Part shown: in pieces, positions 1 through 6,481 of the stretch | Position numbering within the stretch: position 1 is the first letter of the stretch | Layout: every line of letters begins with the position of its first letter | Source of the DNA: Zoogloeaceae bacterium | GTDB lineage: Bacteria > Pseudomonadota > Gammaproteobacteria > Burkholderiales > Rhodocyclaceae | NCBI GenBank assembly: GCA_031290955.1 | Contig: JAISLJ010000146.1 | Location: 1-33,471 of the forward strand | Reading direction: 5' to 3' | DNA: 33,471 nucleotides | The notes under the pieces: model-generated | Seen by the model: the letters and a program-made list of their open reading frames with translations, nothing else | Databases searched by the model: none | Told to the model about the DNA's origin: nothing | Position numbers and translations under genes: made by a program

Positions 1-242
1 GTATATTCTGCGGTACCCCAGAACAGATTAGCAGCAATGTTGTTCGATTTTTTAACGCCTAAAGGCACCAAGTAACGCTTCCCCTCTTGGCTGGTGGTAA
101 TCCCCAGAGGACGTCCATCGCGGGACAGTTCGATAATGAAGGGAATTTCCTTCTTTTCCCAGCCAAAGACCGGCAGATGGCGGCTGGGATCGGGATCATC
201 CGCCTTGCGCTGGTAATAATCGTGGAGTGCTTGCAGGATCAT
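1..242 (-). CDS. cas8c: Cas8c (Csd1), N-terminal part, type I-C Cascade large subunit
   Basis: The reading frame is open from an ATG at 242 to the window edge, giving 80 complete codons. The protein begins MILQALHDYYQRK and continues with GWEKKEIPFIIEL, a KRYLVPLGVKKSNNIAANL stretch and a FWGTAEY segment, which is the recognisable start of the Csd1/Cas8c family. In type I-C, Cas8c is the large subunit of the crRNA-guided surveillance complex and takes part in PAM recognition. The start codon overlaps the cas5c stop as ATGA, so the two genes are translationally coupled. The gene is cut only by the window edge; nothing in the visible part suggests damage. The identification rests on this N-terminal segment and on its position after cas3 and cas5c. 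Confidence 0.93.
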   Translation of the reverse strand, partial: MILQALHDYYQRKADDPDPSRHLPVFGWEKKEIPFIIELSRDGRPLGITTSQEGKRYLVPLGVKKSNNIAANLFWGTAEY

Positions 243-892
243 TGCGCCACCTGTACCTGTGTCAGATCGATCACACCCTGGCGCATTTCGGCGCGGAAAA
301 AGCGCGGCGCGGGGGATTCCGGCGTTGAAAAATCCAGGTCGTAGAGCATCCAGCCCAAATCCCGATCTTCGGCAATGGCGGGCGCTTCCTGTTCAGGTTG
401 CGTGACCAGCCGGAAGCGGGCGGCAAATTCCCGGCAGCCCAGGTAAGGCTGATTGACGCATTGCCCTTTTTCCGCCCGGCGTTGAAACATTTCCCGGTAT
501 TTCGTCGGGTTTTGCAGCGCGTCCGCGCCGACCGCAACCAGGTCGGCATACAGTCGGTAAGCCACATCGCGCAGGAAAAGTCCGGCGCGTTGCTGGCGCT
601 CTTCCTCAATATAGATGCCCAGATTCCCCTGACCGACGCGCGCGGCACTCTGGACATTGCGCACGGAAGCCTTCGCGCCAAGCTCATTGCGCCGCACACT
701 GATCCAGCGGATGGGTTTCAGCACCTCGATGCGCCGTATCTCCCAGCGAATCGCGGGCTTCCAGAGGATAGCCTCGAATACGGAGCGCGCCGCTGATGGC
801 GTGATGACATCCGACGACACACGCTCCACTTTCATCTCAGGGCGCGTAAAACAGGCAAAGTCCCCGGAGACCTCCAGACAAAAACGGTTCAA
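239..892 (-). CDS. cas5c: Cas5c (Cas5d), type I-C crRNA-processing endonuclease and Cascade subunit
   Basis: This 217-aa protein carries the type I-C Cas5 signature: CFTRPEMKVERVS at residues 14-26, TPSAAR at 31-36, WKPAIRW at 44-50, IRRNEL-like text near 67-71 and QPYLGCREF at 148-156. In type I-C this protein replaces Cas6: it cuts the repeat hairpin of pre-crRNA and stays on the crRNA 5' handle. The start is TTG at 892; AAAGGAGG lies 6 nt upstream, and the family's N-terminal strand is only complete from here. The gene is preceded by its own predicted promoter (931-960) rather than simply following cas3. One point to check: residues 131-132 read Lys-Tyr, where from memory characterised Cas5c enzymes have a Lys-His pair. 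I could not align this, so loss of activity is not claimed. Confidence 0.93.
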   Translation of the reverse strand: MNRFCLEVSGDFACFTRPEMKVERVSSDVITPSAARSVFEAILWKPAIRWEIRRIEVLKPIRWISVRRNELGAKASVRNVQSAARVGQGNLGIYIEEERQQRAGLFLRDVAYRLYADLVAVGADALQNPTKYREMFQRRAEKGQCVNQPYLGCREFAARFRLVTQPEQEAPAIAEDRDLGWMLYDLDFSTPESPAPRFFRAEMRQGVIDLTQVQVAQ

Positions 893-930
893 GACACACC
901 TCCTTTGAGGCTTCTACATAATGGCGTGGA

Positions 931-960
931 ATTCTAACATAGTGTTCCATATAGTGGTAA
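931..960 (-). promoter_or_regulatory. Predicted promoter of the cas5c-cas8c operon
   Basis: On the minus strand TTACCA (960-955) and TAGAAT (936-931) are separated by 18 bp. The -10 matches the sigma-70 consensus at 5 of 6 bases and the -35 at 4 of 6. The predicted transcript would start near 924, leaving a leader of about 30 nt that includes the strong AAAGGAGG ribosome-binding site of cas5c. The element overlaps the CreR-like target at 945-958, so a complex bound there would cover the -35 and spacer. Confidence 0.55.
945..958 (+). promoter_or_regulatory. Putative Cascade operator: TTC PAM plus seed target of the CreR-like guide
   Basis: TTC at 945-947 is followed by CATATAGTGGT (948-958). 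The sequence right after the lone repeat (1021-1031) reads CATATTGTGGT. Ten of 11 positions agree and the only mismatch is position 6, which type I effectors do not read because every sixth guide base is flipped out. The next mismatches are at 12 and 13; the rest of a 32-nt alignment matches at only 9 of 21 positions. Such PAM-plus-seed pairing would be expected to allow binding without cleavage. The site lies between the predicted -35 and -10 of cas5c. Confidence 0.7.
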
Positions 961-988
961 CGATTTTTCTGTTATAGGGTAACATTCA

Positions 989-1078
989 GTTTCGCCGAAT
1001 ACACAGGCGTGGATTGAAACCATATTGTGGTTGCCTTTGGCATGGTACAGAACCAGAGCCGGATCCCTCCGGCTCTGG
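989..1078 (+). ncRNA. CreR-like Cas-regulating RNA: lone I-C repeat, spacer-like guide and hairpin
   Basis: Positions 989-1020 are a 32-nt sequence starting GTTTCGCC and ending GGCGTGGATTGAAAC. Length, the CGCC/GGCG stem and the ATTGAAAC handle are those of type I-C CRISPR repeats. A 32-nt spacer-like stretch (1021-1052) follows, and then a perfect hairpin (1053-1078) stands where a second repeat would be. The unit lies antisense to the cas genes in the 190-bp cas3-cas5c gap. Its guide seed matches the cas5c promoter next to a TTC PAM. Known family: CreR RNAs in several type I and type V-A loci are solitary repeat-spacer units that make the effector repress its own cas promoter. The assignment here is inference from layout and seed match. 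No strong promoter for this RNA is visible; TATAGG at 973-978 is a weak -10 candidate. Confidence 0.7.
1053..1078. terminator. Perfect 11-bp hairpin between cas3 stop and the CreR-like guide
   Basis: CCAGAGCCGGA (1053-1063) and TCCGGCTCTGG (1068-1078) are exact inverse complements around a TCCC loop. On the minus strand it begins 4 nt past the cas3 stop and could end or stabilise the cas3 transcript. On the plus strand it could mark the 3' end of the CreR-like RNA. Neither side has a clear T-tract, so it is not a canonical intrinsic terminator. Confidence 0.55.
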
Positions 1079-1082
1079 CCTG

Positions 1083-3518
1083 TCACAGCACCAATGCCCC
1101 CGGATCGCCCGGTACACCGTCCACATTGACGCCCAGCGCCTTGTCATAGAGCAGGTCGTTTGCTTCCGACTGCACATACAATCCGGGACAATCGCTGCCC
1201 AGCGGCTCGATGTCGCCTTGTTCGAGCAGGCGTTTGATGTCCCATCGGTAGAGCGTGACGCCATAGCGTTGCAGCTTGCGCATGAGCCAGCGCTCTGGGC
1301 CTTGTTGCTTCAGTCGCTGGAGCCACATGTCGATCCCGCCAGCGTTTTCTTCGCTGCCATCATCATTTTCATCGCGCTGGTAACGGACAAAGACCGTCGC
1401 GCCTTCCTCGTTGTCAATCAGATGAAAGGCTTCCGCCGCATCACGGAATCTGACTGCGCCTGTTCTCCGATCCACACGCAACATATCGCAAATCCCCTTT
1501 GCGTCCAAAATGGCATCGCCATAGAGCTTGCGAAAATACCCGGCGAAACGTTCGACGCCCACCGGGTCTTCCTCTGGATGCAAGCCTGCCCACAATTGGC
1601 GGGTCTTTTCAGCCGCCATGCGCAGCAATCCTGGTGGCGCGGGTTGGGGCGGCACGAACACGTAGACATCGCCCTTTTCCAGCCGCCCTTCCCGATTGCA
1701 GCGCCCGGCGGCCTGGACAAGGGAATCCAGCCCCGCCAGGGCGCGATAGACCACCGGGAAATCCAGATCCACGCCCGCCTCGACCAGTTGCGTGCTGATG
1801 ACCCGAATCGGCGCGGGAGTCTCTTCCGCCGCCAGCGCCTGTCGCCGCGCCGACAGGGCGGTCTTGAGCGTCCGAATCACGTCGCTGCGATGATGGGCGC
1901 ACATCAGGCCAGACAGATGCCACAGGTTGCGCGGATCGCGCCTTTTCATGCGCTGGTAGAGATCACGCGCGTCGGCGCGGCGACCCACAATGACCAGGAC
2001 GGCATCATGCCGCATGATCTCATCCGCCAGATTTTCCCAATCGCAAGGCTGTGCGCAATCGGCGGGAAGATGAAAGCGCACCCGTTCCAGCGCGGCATAG
2101 AGTCCGGGCACGTCATCCACGATTTCCCGCACCTCGCCCGGCGCGAACCCGCGCAATCCGCGTTCACCCGCCAGATCAAAACTGACGCGGGCTTCCAGCG
2201 TCGGTTGCGTTGCCGTGCACAACACCAGGCTGACGCCATAATCCCGCACCAACAGGCGCAGGACATCGATCACCGGCTGGAGGTAGGCCACGGGCAACAA
2301 TTGCGCCTCGTCCAGCACGATGACGCTCTCCGCCAGATTGTGCAGCTTGCGGCAGCGGGAAGTCTTGCGGGCAAACAGGCTTTCCAGCAACTGCACGTTG
2401 GTGGTGACGACCAGCGGAGCGTCCCAGTTTTCGCAGGCGAGCCGGGAACGCGCCGTTTCCTGCCGCTCGTCCATTTCCGCGTTGCTGTGATGCTCGATGA
2501 CGTTTTCCTTGCCAAGAATGGCGCTGAAGACATCCGCCGTCTGCTCGATGATGCTGGTATATGGAATGGCGTAGATGACCCGGCGCTTGCCGTGCAGCTG
2601 CGCGTGTCGCAGGGCAAACGCCAGACTGGAGAGCGTCTTGCCGCCGCCGGTGGGAACGGTGAGGCTGAAAACGCCCGGCGTCAGCGTGGCCTTGGCGCGG
2701 CAAGCCTGCAAGACTTCGGCGCGCTTCCGGTTGACAGGCTGTTCTGCTTCCCCGCGCTGGACAAGCTGCTGCGCCATATCCCCCAGATGCTTCGTCAACA
2801 GGTCTTCCATTTTTGACAGCGACAAGAATCCCTTGCGGGTATGCGCCTTGGGAGGCGACATGAAGGCTTCGGTATCCAGGAAATCCGCATCCACCAGACA
2901 GGAAAACAACATGCGCACCCAGAGCGCGAAACGACCGGGAATGACTTCGTTCTTCCTGATGTTGTCGGTCTTGATGCTGCCGACTTCCGGCCACGCCAGT
3001 CTGGGCCGGAGAATGGCATCGGGAATGTCGGCCGCCAGCGCGTCACGCGCCTCTCTTTGGGCGTCGTCGGTTTGAAAACGCGCTTCCAAGCCTTTATCGA
3101 ACCAATTATCCAGCCCGCTATGGTGTCCGGCGATCAAGTAGGAAAGGATGCAGGCAAAGGCGGCGCCCAGGCGAGGTTCCTGTTCGGGCAGATATTTTTG
3201 CGCCCACAACGCCCCGGCGGCCGAATGCGTTTTATCGGCCCCCGCCACCCGACCTTCGATGTGCGCGTCCGGGTCGCCGCATTGCCGGATGTAACGCTGG
3301 AATCCGGCGCGAAATTTGCCAAGGTCATGCCAGATGCCTGCCCATTCCGCCCAAATCCCGGCGCCAAACACGGCGGCAAACTTCGCCGCTTGCCGCGCGA
3401 CTGCCTGTTGATGATCCGCCAGGTCGTGGGGCAGGAGTTTTCCATTCTCCTGTCGCAGGTGGGCAAGGAAGCACACTGCAGAGGAACTCCCGCCCCAATT
3501 GGAAATGTTTTCTTCCAT
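1083..3518 (-). CDS. cas3: Cas3, type I-C HD nuclease-helicase
   Basis: This 811-aa protein degrades DNA recruited by type I-C Cascade. The N-terminal HD nuclease domain shows WHDLGKF (63-69), a THSAAGA segment near 98 and GHHSG (131-135). The superfamily 2 helicase part shows VPTGGGKT (288-295), box DEAQ (403-406), CTATQ (434-438), [14 protein letters not shown] (575-588) and [10 protein letters not shown] (602-611). All the catalytic motifs I can recognise are intact and the length is typical. The start at 3518 (MEENISNW) is chosen because GGGGAG sits about 7 nt upstream and the homologous part begins there; the frame runs open up to 3728 without plausible coding. A TACAAT -10-like box lies at 3562-3557 on the minus strand. 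cas3 is transcribed away from hldD, and cas5c follows 190 bp later. Confidence 0.96.
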   Translation of the reverse strand: MEENISNWGGSSSAVCFLAHLRQENGKLLPHDLADHQQAVARQAAKFAAVFGAGIWAEWAGIWHDLGKFRAGFQRYIRQCGDPDAHIEGRVAGADKTHSAAGALWAQKYLPEQEPRLGAAFACILSYLIAGHHSGLDNWFDKGLEARFQTDDAQREARDALAADIPDAILRPRLAWPEVGSIKTDNIRKNEVIPGRFALWVRMLFSCLVDADFLDTEAFMSPPKAHTRKGFLSLSKMEDLLTKHLGDMAQQLVQRGEAEQPVNRKRAEVLQACRAKATLTPGVFSLTVPTGGGKTLSSLAFALRHAQLHGKRRVIYAIPYTSIIEQTADVFSAILGKENVIEHHSNAEMDERQETARSRLACENWDAPLVVTTNVQLLESLFARKTSRCRKLHNLAESVIVLDEAQLLPVAYLQPVIDVLRLLVRDYGVSLVLCTATQPTLEARVSFDLAGERGLRGFAPGEVREIVDDVPGLYAALERVRFHLPADCAQPCDWENLADEIMRHDAVLVIVGRRADARDLYQRMKRRDPRNLWHLSGLMCAHHRSDVIRTLKTALSARRQALAAEETPAPIRVISTQLVEAGVDLDFPVVYRALAGLDSLVQAAGRCNREGRLEKGDVYVFVPPQPAPPGLLRMAAEKTRQLWAGLHPEEDPVGVERFAGYFRKLYGDAILDAKGICDMLRVDRRTGAVRFRDAAEAFHLIDNEEGATVFVRYQRDENDDGSEENAGGIDMWLQRLKQQGPERWLMRKLQRYGVTLYRWDIKRLLEQGDIEPLGSDCPGLYVQSEANDLLYDKALGVNVDGVPGDPGALVL

Positions 3519-3612
3519 CACGAAACTCCCCGATGTATTCGCTACAAGACACTGGGATTGTACGCCACGCCTGTCGGTTTTGGAGGACGATGCGAGGAGT
3601 CGTCTGAAATGG

Positions 3613-3640
3613 AATTTCCCGACTTCCCCGAAAATTTCCC
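3613..3640. repeat. Direct repeat pair AATTTCCC in the cas3-hldD divergent region
   Basis: AATTTCCC occurs at 3613-3620 and 3633-3640, 20 bp apart (about two helical turns), just upstream of the hldD -35 and upstream of cas3. It could be a regulator site, but no factor is recognised. Confidence 0.3.
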
Positions 3641-3644
3641 AACA

Positions 3645-3674
3645 TTGCGGGGGAAGTCCTGATTTGCTTATAAT
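3645..3674 (+). promoter_or_regulatory. Predicted sigma-70 promoter of hldD-cysM
   Basis: TTGCGG (3645-3650) and a perfect TATAAT (3669-3674) are spaced by 18 bp. Transcription would begin near 3681, which favours the hldD start at 3721 over the in-frame ATG at 3685, because the latter would sit almost at the 5' end. Confidence 0.65.
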
Positions 3675-3720
3675 GCCACGCTTCATGATTCCTCGCGCCC
3701 GCGCTCTGGCGCTCCTCTCC

Positions 3721-4722
3721 ATGCCCAATCATATCGTCATCACCGGCGCGGCCGGGTTCATTGGTTCCAATCTCATCCGGGCGCTGAACCGGCGCGGGGA
3801 GACGGAGATCATTGCCGTCGACCACCTTGCGCACTCGGAAAAATTCCGGAACCTGGTCGATTGTGACATCGCGGATTTCCTCGACAAGGAGGATTTCATC
3901 GAGCGCCTCCAGCACGGCTGGTTCGATGGCGCGGTGCGCGCCGTCCTGCACGAGGGAGCCTGTTCCAACACGATGGAAACCGATGGCCGCTACATGATGG
4001 AAAACAACTACCGCTATTCCGCCATCCTGCTGGATTGGTGCCTGGGGGAAGAAGTGCCCTTCCTCTACGCCTCCTCGGCGGCGGTCTATGGTGGAGGCAA
4101 GGTGTTCGTCGAGGCGCGCGAGCACGAGGCGCCGCTCAACATCTATGGCTATTCCAAGTTCCTGTTCGACCAGTTCGTGCGCCGACGCTTGCCGGAGGCT
4201 TCCAGCCAGATTGTGGGCCTGCGCTATTTCAACGTCTATGGCCCAAGGGAGCAGCACAAGGAGCGCATGGCCTCGGTGGCCTATCACCATTTCCGGGAAT
4301 TCATGGAACAGAAGAAGGTACGACTTTTCGCGGCTTCGCACGGCTATGCCGACGGCGCGCAATTGCGGGATTTCATCCATGTGGATGATGTGGCCCATGT
4401 CAATCTCTTCTTCCTGGATCACCCGGAACAATCCGGCATTTTCAACGTGGGCACCGGGCGGGCGCAGAGTTTCAACGATATCGCCCTCGCCGCGGTGAAC
4501 GGTTGCCGGGCGCTGGCTGGGGAAGCGGCCTTGACGCTGGAGGAAATCGTCGGGCGCGGCTTTCTGGAATACATTCCCTTGCCTGAATCCCTAGAAGGAA
4601 AATACCAGCCCTTTACCGAAGCCGACCTTGCCCGCCTGCGTTCGGCGGGCTACGAGCAAGCTTTCGCCTCGGTGGAAGAGGGCGTTGCCCGCTATGTAGC
4701 CTGGCTTGGGCAACACGCATGA
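3721..4722 (+). CDS. hldD: ADP-L-glycero-D-manno-heptose 6-epimerase
   Basis: HldD (RfaD) converts ADP-D-glycero-D-manno-heptose to the L-glycero form, the last step of activated heptose supply for the lipopolysaccharide inner core. The 333-aa protein is a short-chain dehydrogenase-type epimerase: [11 protein letters not shown] (7-17) is the NAD(P)-binding glycine loop, [10 protein letters not shown] (116-125) holds the active-site Ser region, and YGYSK (142-146) is the YxxxK catalytic pair. [19 protein letters not shown] is typical of HldD. Start 3721 (MPNHIVITG) fits family N-termini; an in-frame ATG at 3685 would add 12 residues. No strong ribosome-binding site is visible before either. 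The stop overlaps the cysM start as ATGA, so the two are co-translated. Confidence 0.95.
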   Translation: MPNHIVITGAAGFIGSNLIRALNRRGETEIIAVDHLAHSEKFRNLVDCDIADFLDKEDFIERLQHGWFDGAVRAVLHEGACSNTMETDGRYMMENNYRYSAILLDWCLGEEVPFLYASSAAVYGGGKVFVEAREHEAPLNIYGYSKFLFDQFVRRRLPEASSQIVGLRYFNVYGPREQHKERMASVAYHHFREFMEQKKVRLFAASHGYADGAQLRDFIHVDDVAHVNLFFLDHPEQSGIFNVGTGRAQSFNDIALAAVNGCRALAGEAALTLEEIVGRGFLEYIPLPESLEGKYQPFTEADLARLRSAGYEQAFASVEEGVARYVAWLGQHA

Positions 4723-5633
4723 ATCCCGCCTTCCGTTTCCGGACGCTCGACGAATTCGTCGGCAACACGCCGCTTGTGCAGTTGAAACGCCTGCCGGGCG
4801 AGGAAAACCTGCGCCGCAACAATGTCATCCTCGTCAAGCTGGAGGGCAACAATCCCGCCGGTTCGGTCAAGGATCGGCCCGCGCTTTCCATGATTGCCCA
4901 CGCTGAGGCGCGGGGCGACATCCGGCCAGGGGATACCCTGATCGAAGCTACTTCCGGCAATACCGGCATCGCCCTGGCGATGGCCGCCGCCATGCGCGGC
5001 TACCGGATGATTCTGGTCATGCCGGAAAACCAGAGTCTGGAGCGGCGGCAGACCATGCGGGCCTACGGCGCGGAACTGGTGCTCACGCCCAAGGCGGGCG
5101 GCATGGAGTTGGCGCGAGACGTAGCCAACCGCATGCGCGACGAAGGCCAGGGCCACATCCTGGACCAGTTCGCCAACCCGGATAATCCGCTCGCCCATTT
5201 CGAGGGCACCGGCCCCGAAATCTGGCGGGATACGGCGGGTTCCATCTCGCATCTCGTTTCCGCTATGGGCACCACGGGCACCCTCATGGGCGTTTCCCGT
5301 TTCCTGAAGGCGCAGAATCCTGATATTCGCATCATTGGCTGCCAGCCGGAGGAGGGGAGCCAGATTCCCGGCATCCGCAAGTGGCCGGAAGCCTATCTGC
5401 CGCGCATCTATGAGCGCGAGCGGGTCGACCAGTTGGAATCCGTCTCCCAAACCGATGCAGAAGAAATCACCCGGCGTCTCGCCCGGGAGGAAGGCATCTT
5501 CGCGGGGATTTCCTCAGGCGGCGCGCTGGCGGTGGCGCTGCGCGTCGCGGCAAGCGTGGAAAATGCCGTGATCGTCTCCATCATCTGCGACCGCGGCGAC
5601 CGCTACCTCTCCACCGGAGTCTTCCCCGCGTAA
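4719..5633 (+). CDS. cysM: Cysteine synthase B (O-acetylserine sulfhydrylase, CysM type)
   Basis: This is a PLP-dependent enzyme forming cysteine from O-acetylserine and sulfide or thiosulfate. The 304-aa length is typical of CysM. Visible motifs are [12 protein letters not shown] with the PLP lysine at 51, TSGNTG (78-83) for the substrate carboxylate, GTTGTLMG for the PLP phosphate, and SSGGA near the C-terminus. The [17 protein letters not shown] segment separates CysM from CysK. The gene overlaps hldD by 4 bp and shares its promoter; the pairing recurs in betaproteobacteria and does not imply a shared pathway. The stop is 12 bp from the end of the convergent gene at 5646. Confidence 0.95.
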   Translation: MNPAFRFRTLDEFVGNTPLVQLKRLPGEENLRRNNVILVKLEGNNPAGSVKDRPALSMIAHAEARGDIRPGDTLIEATSGNTGIALAMAAAMRGYRMILVMPENQSLERRQTMRAYGAELVLTPKAGGMELARDVANRMRDEGQGHILDQFANPDNPLAHFEGTGPEIWRDTAGSISHLVSAMGTTGTLMGVSRFLKAQNPDIRIIGCQPEEGSQIPGIRKWPEAYLPRIYERERVDQLESVSQTDAEEITRRLAREEGIFAGISSGGALAVALRVAASVENAVIVSIICDRGDRYLSTGVFPA

Positions 5634-5645
5634 GAAGCGGGAGCG

Positions 5646-6329
5646 TCAGCTTCCGTCGTTTGGCGACAGGCGACAGGCAATATCAGAAGGAAGCTCGCGC
5701 CACTCATACCATTTGGAAGAATACAGTTTTCCATTTTCCCGGTAATAATATTCGACACGCTCGCATCTCCTGTAACGGTTGAAAATGAAAAACCGCCTGT
5801 CCTGCGTAACCCTTTCGCGCACGATAACGCGGTGGTCCTGATCCCTTCGGATGAGGACATAGGCATTGAGTTTTTCCGCTTCCTGCCGGGAAATACGCTC
5901 GCTGCCGTCGTCAAGGAACCACACTTTGTCAGCGCGGGGACGATGGTGCTCGGGATGCCCGCGCTCGTCGCGTCTTGCCATGACAATATTTTCTGGCGCA
6001 AAAATATACGGTCTGCAATTCTGGATGTTTTCAAAAGAAAGCAACTCCCCGTTTTTTGCGTAAACATACTCAAAATGAAAATGGCACTTGCCGCCGTGGT
6101 CAAAGAGGTTCTGGATGGTTGCAATCCTGCCTTTCTCATCCCTGCGCACGACCAGGAATGTTCCCTGGGCATCCGCCTCCGCTGTTTTCCTGTCGGCAAT
6201 TCTTTCCGTGACGCCATAGGGATGCCGGTAATTGGTGTAGAAAGAACGGTAATACTCAAGATTGTCCGCCGCCATGGCTGCGTCCCCCAGGAAAAACGCG
6301 AGCAGGAAAATTGCCTTGCCGAGTCGCAT
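5646..6329 (-). CDS. Secreted protein of unknown function
   Basis: I do not recognise a family. The 227-aa product starts MRLGKAIFLLAFFLGDAAMAAD, a clear Sec signal peptide with a likely AMA cleavage site, so it should act in the periplasm or outside. The mature part is rich in charged and aromatic residues and appears to contain two related halves, each with a 'D-R/G-hydrophobic-R-RD-hydrophobic' strand followed by 'F-F--VYAKNGEL' (first) or 'R-EYYYRENGKLY' (second). Start 6329 is chosen because GGGAG lies about 9 nt upstream and the signal peptide begins there; the frame is open further up to 6398. The gene is divergent from the large envelope gene at 6482. A TATAAT box at 6415-6410 on the minus strand could serve it. 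Confidence 0.7.
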   Translation of the reverse strand: MRLGKAIFLLAFFLGDAAMAADNLEYYRSFYTNYRHPYGVTERIADRKTAEADAQGTFLVVRRDEKGRIATIQNLFDHGGKCHFHFEYVYAKNGELLSFENIQNCRPYIFAPENIVMARRDERGHPEHHRPRADKVWFLDDGSERISRQEAEKLNAYVLIRRDQDHRVIVRERVTQDRRFFIFNRYRRCERVEYYYRENGKLYSSKWYEWRELPSDIACRLSPNDGS

Positions 6330-6409
6330 TTGTCGTCTCCCGCGCATGAAAAATATCGGCCAGCGTGAAAATTGAATCGAATCGTGAATCGTGCGCACTT
6401 GCCGGGGCG

Positions 6410-6415
6410 ATTATA
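6410..6415 (-). promoter_or_regulatory. -10 box (TATAAT) for the secreted protein at 5646-6329
   Basis: A perfect TATAAT is read on the minus strand at 6415-6410, about 80 bp upstream of the start at 6329. No good -35 is seen at 16-18 bp. It lies 10 bp from the -35 of the opposing promoter, so the two polymerases would compete for space. Confidence 0.4.
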
Positions 6416-6424
6416 CCAAAGTGC

Positions 6425-6453
6425 TTGGCAGGAAGACGGAGTTTCGGTATAAA
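6425..6453 (+). promoter_or_regulatory. Strong sigma-70-like promoter of the YdbH-like gene
   Basis: TTGGCA (6425-6430) and TATAAA (6448-6453) are spaced by exactly 17 bp, each matching consensus at 5 of 6 bases. The predicted start near 6460 leaves a leader of about 22 nt to the ATG at 6482, with GGAG 8 nt before that ATG. Confidence 0.65.
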
Positions 6454-6481
6454 GTGCGGCATTGTCCAATGGAGGCTGTGG

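Noticed and set aside
391-510. Loss of the catalytic Lys-His pair in Cas5c (Lys131-Tyr132 seen).
   Set aside because: I could not align the protein to a characterised Cas5c, so the position of the pair is uncertain; noted in the gene entry only.
914-919. A start-stop (ATGTAG) in the cas5c leader.
   Set aside because: It would lie within a few bases of the predicted 5' end and has no ribosome-binding site.
893-1082. A CreTA-type toxin-antitoxin unit instead of a cas regulator.
   Set aside because: Transcription from the targeted promoter would run straight into the cas5c ribosome-binding site, leaving no room for a toxin RNA.
1053-1084. A second, degenerate CRISPR repeat after the spacer-like stretch.
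   Set aside because: The sequence is a perfect hairpin and lacks any GTGGATTGAAAC-like end, so no second repeat is claimed.
137-1160. One listed finding at these coordinates carries no title or content.
   Set aside because: It makes no claim and should be ignored.
1014-2816. A 600-codon plus-strand frame over cas3.
   Set aside because: It lies antisense to a fully motif-supported cas3 and shows no domain; long antisense frames are common in high-GC genes.
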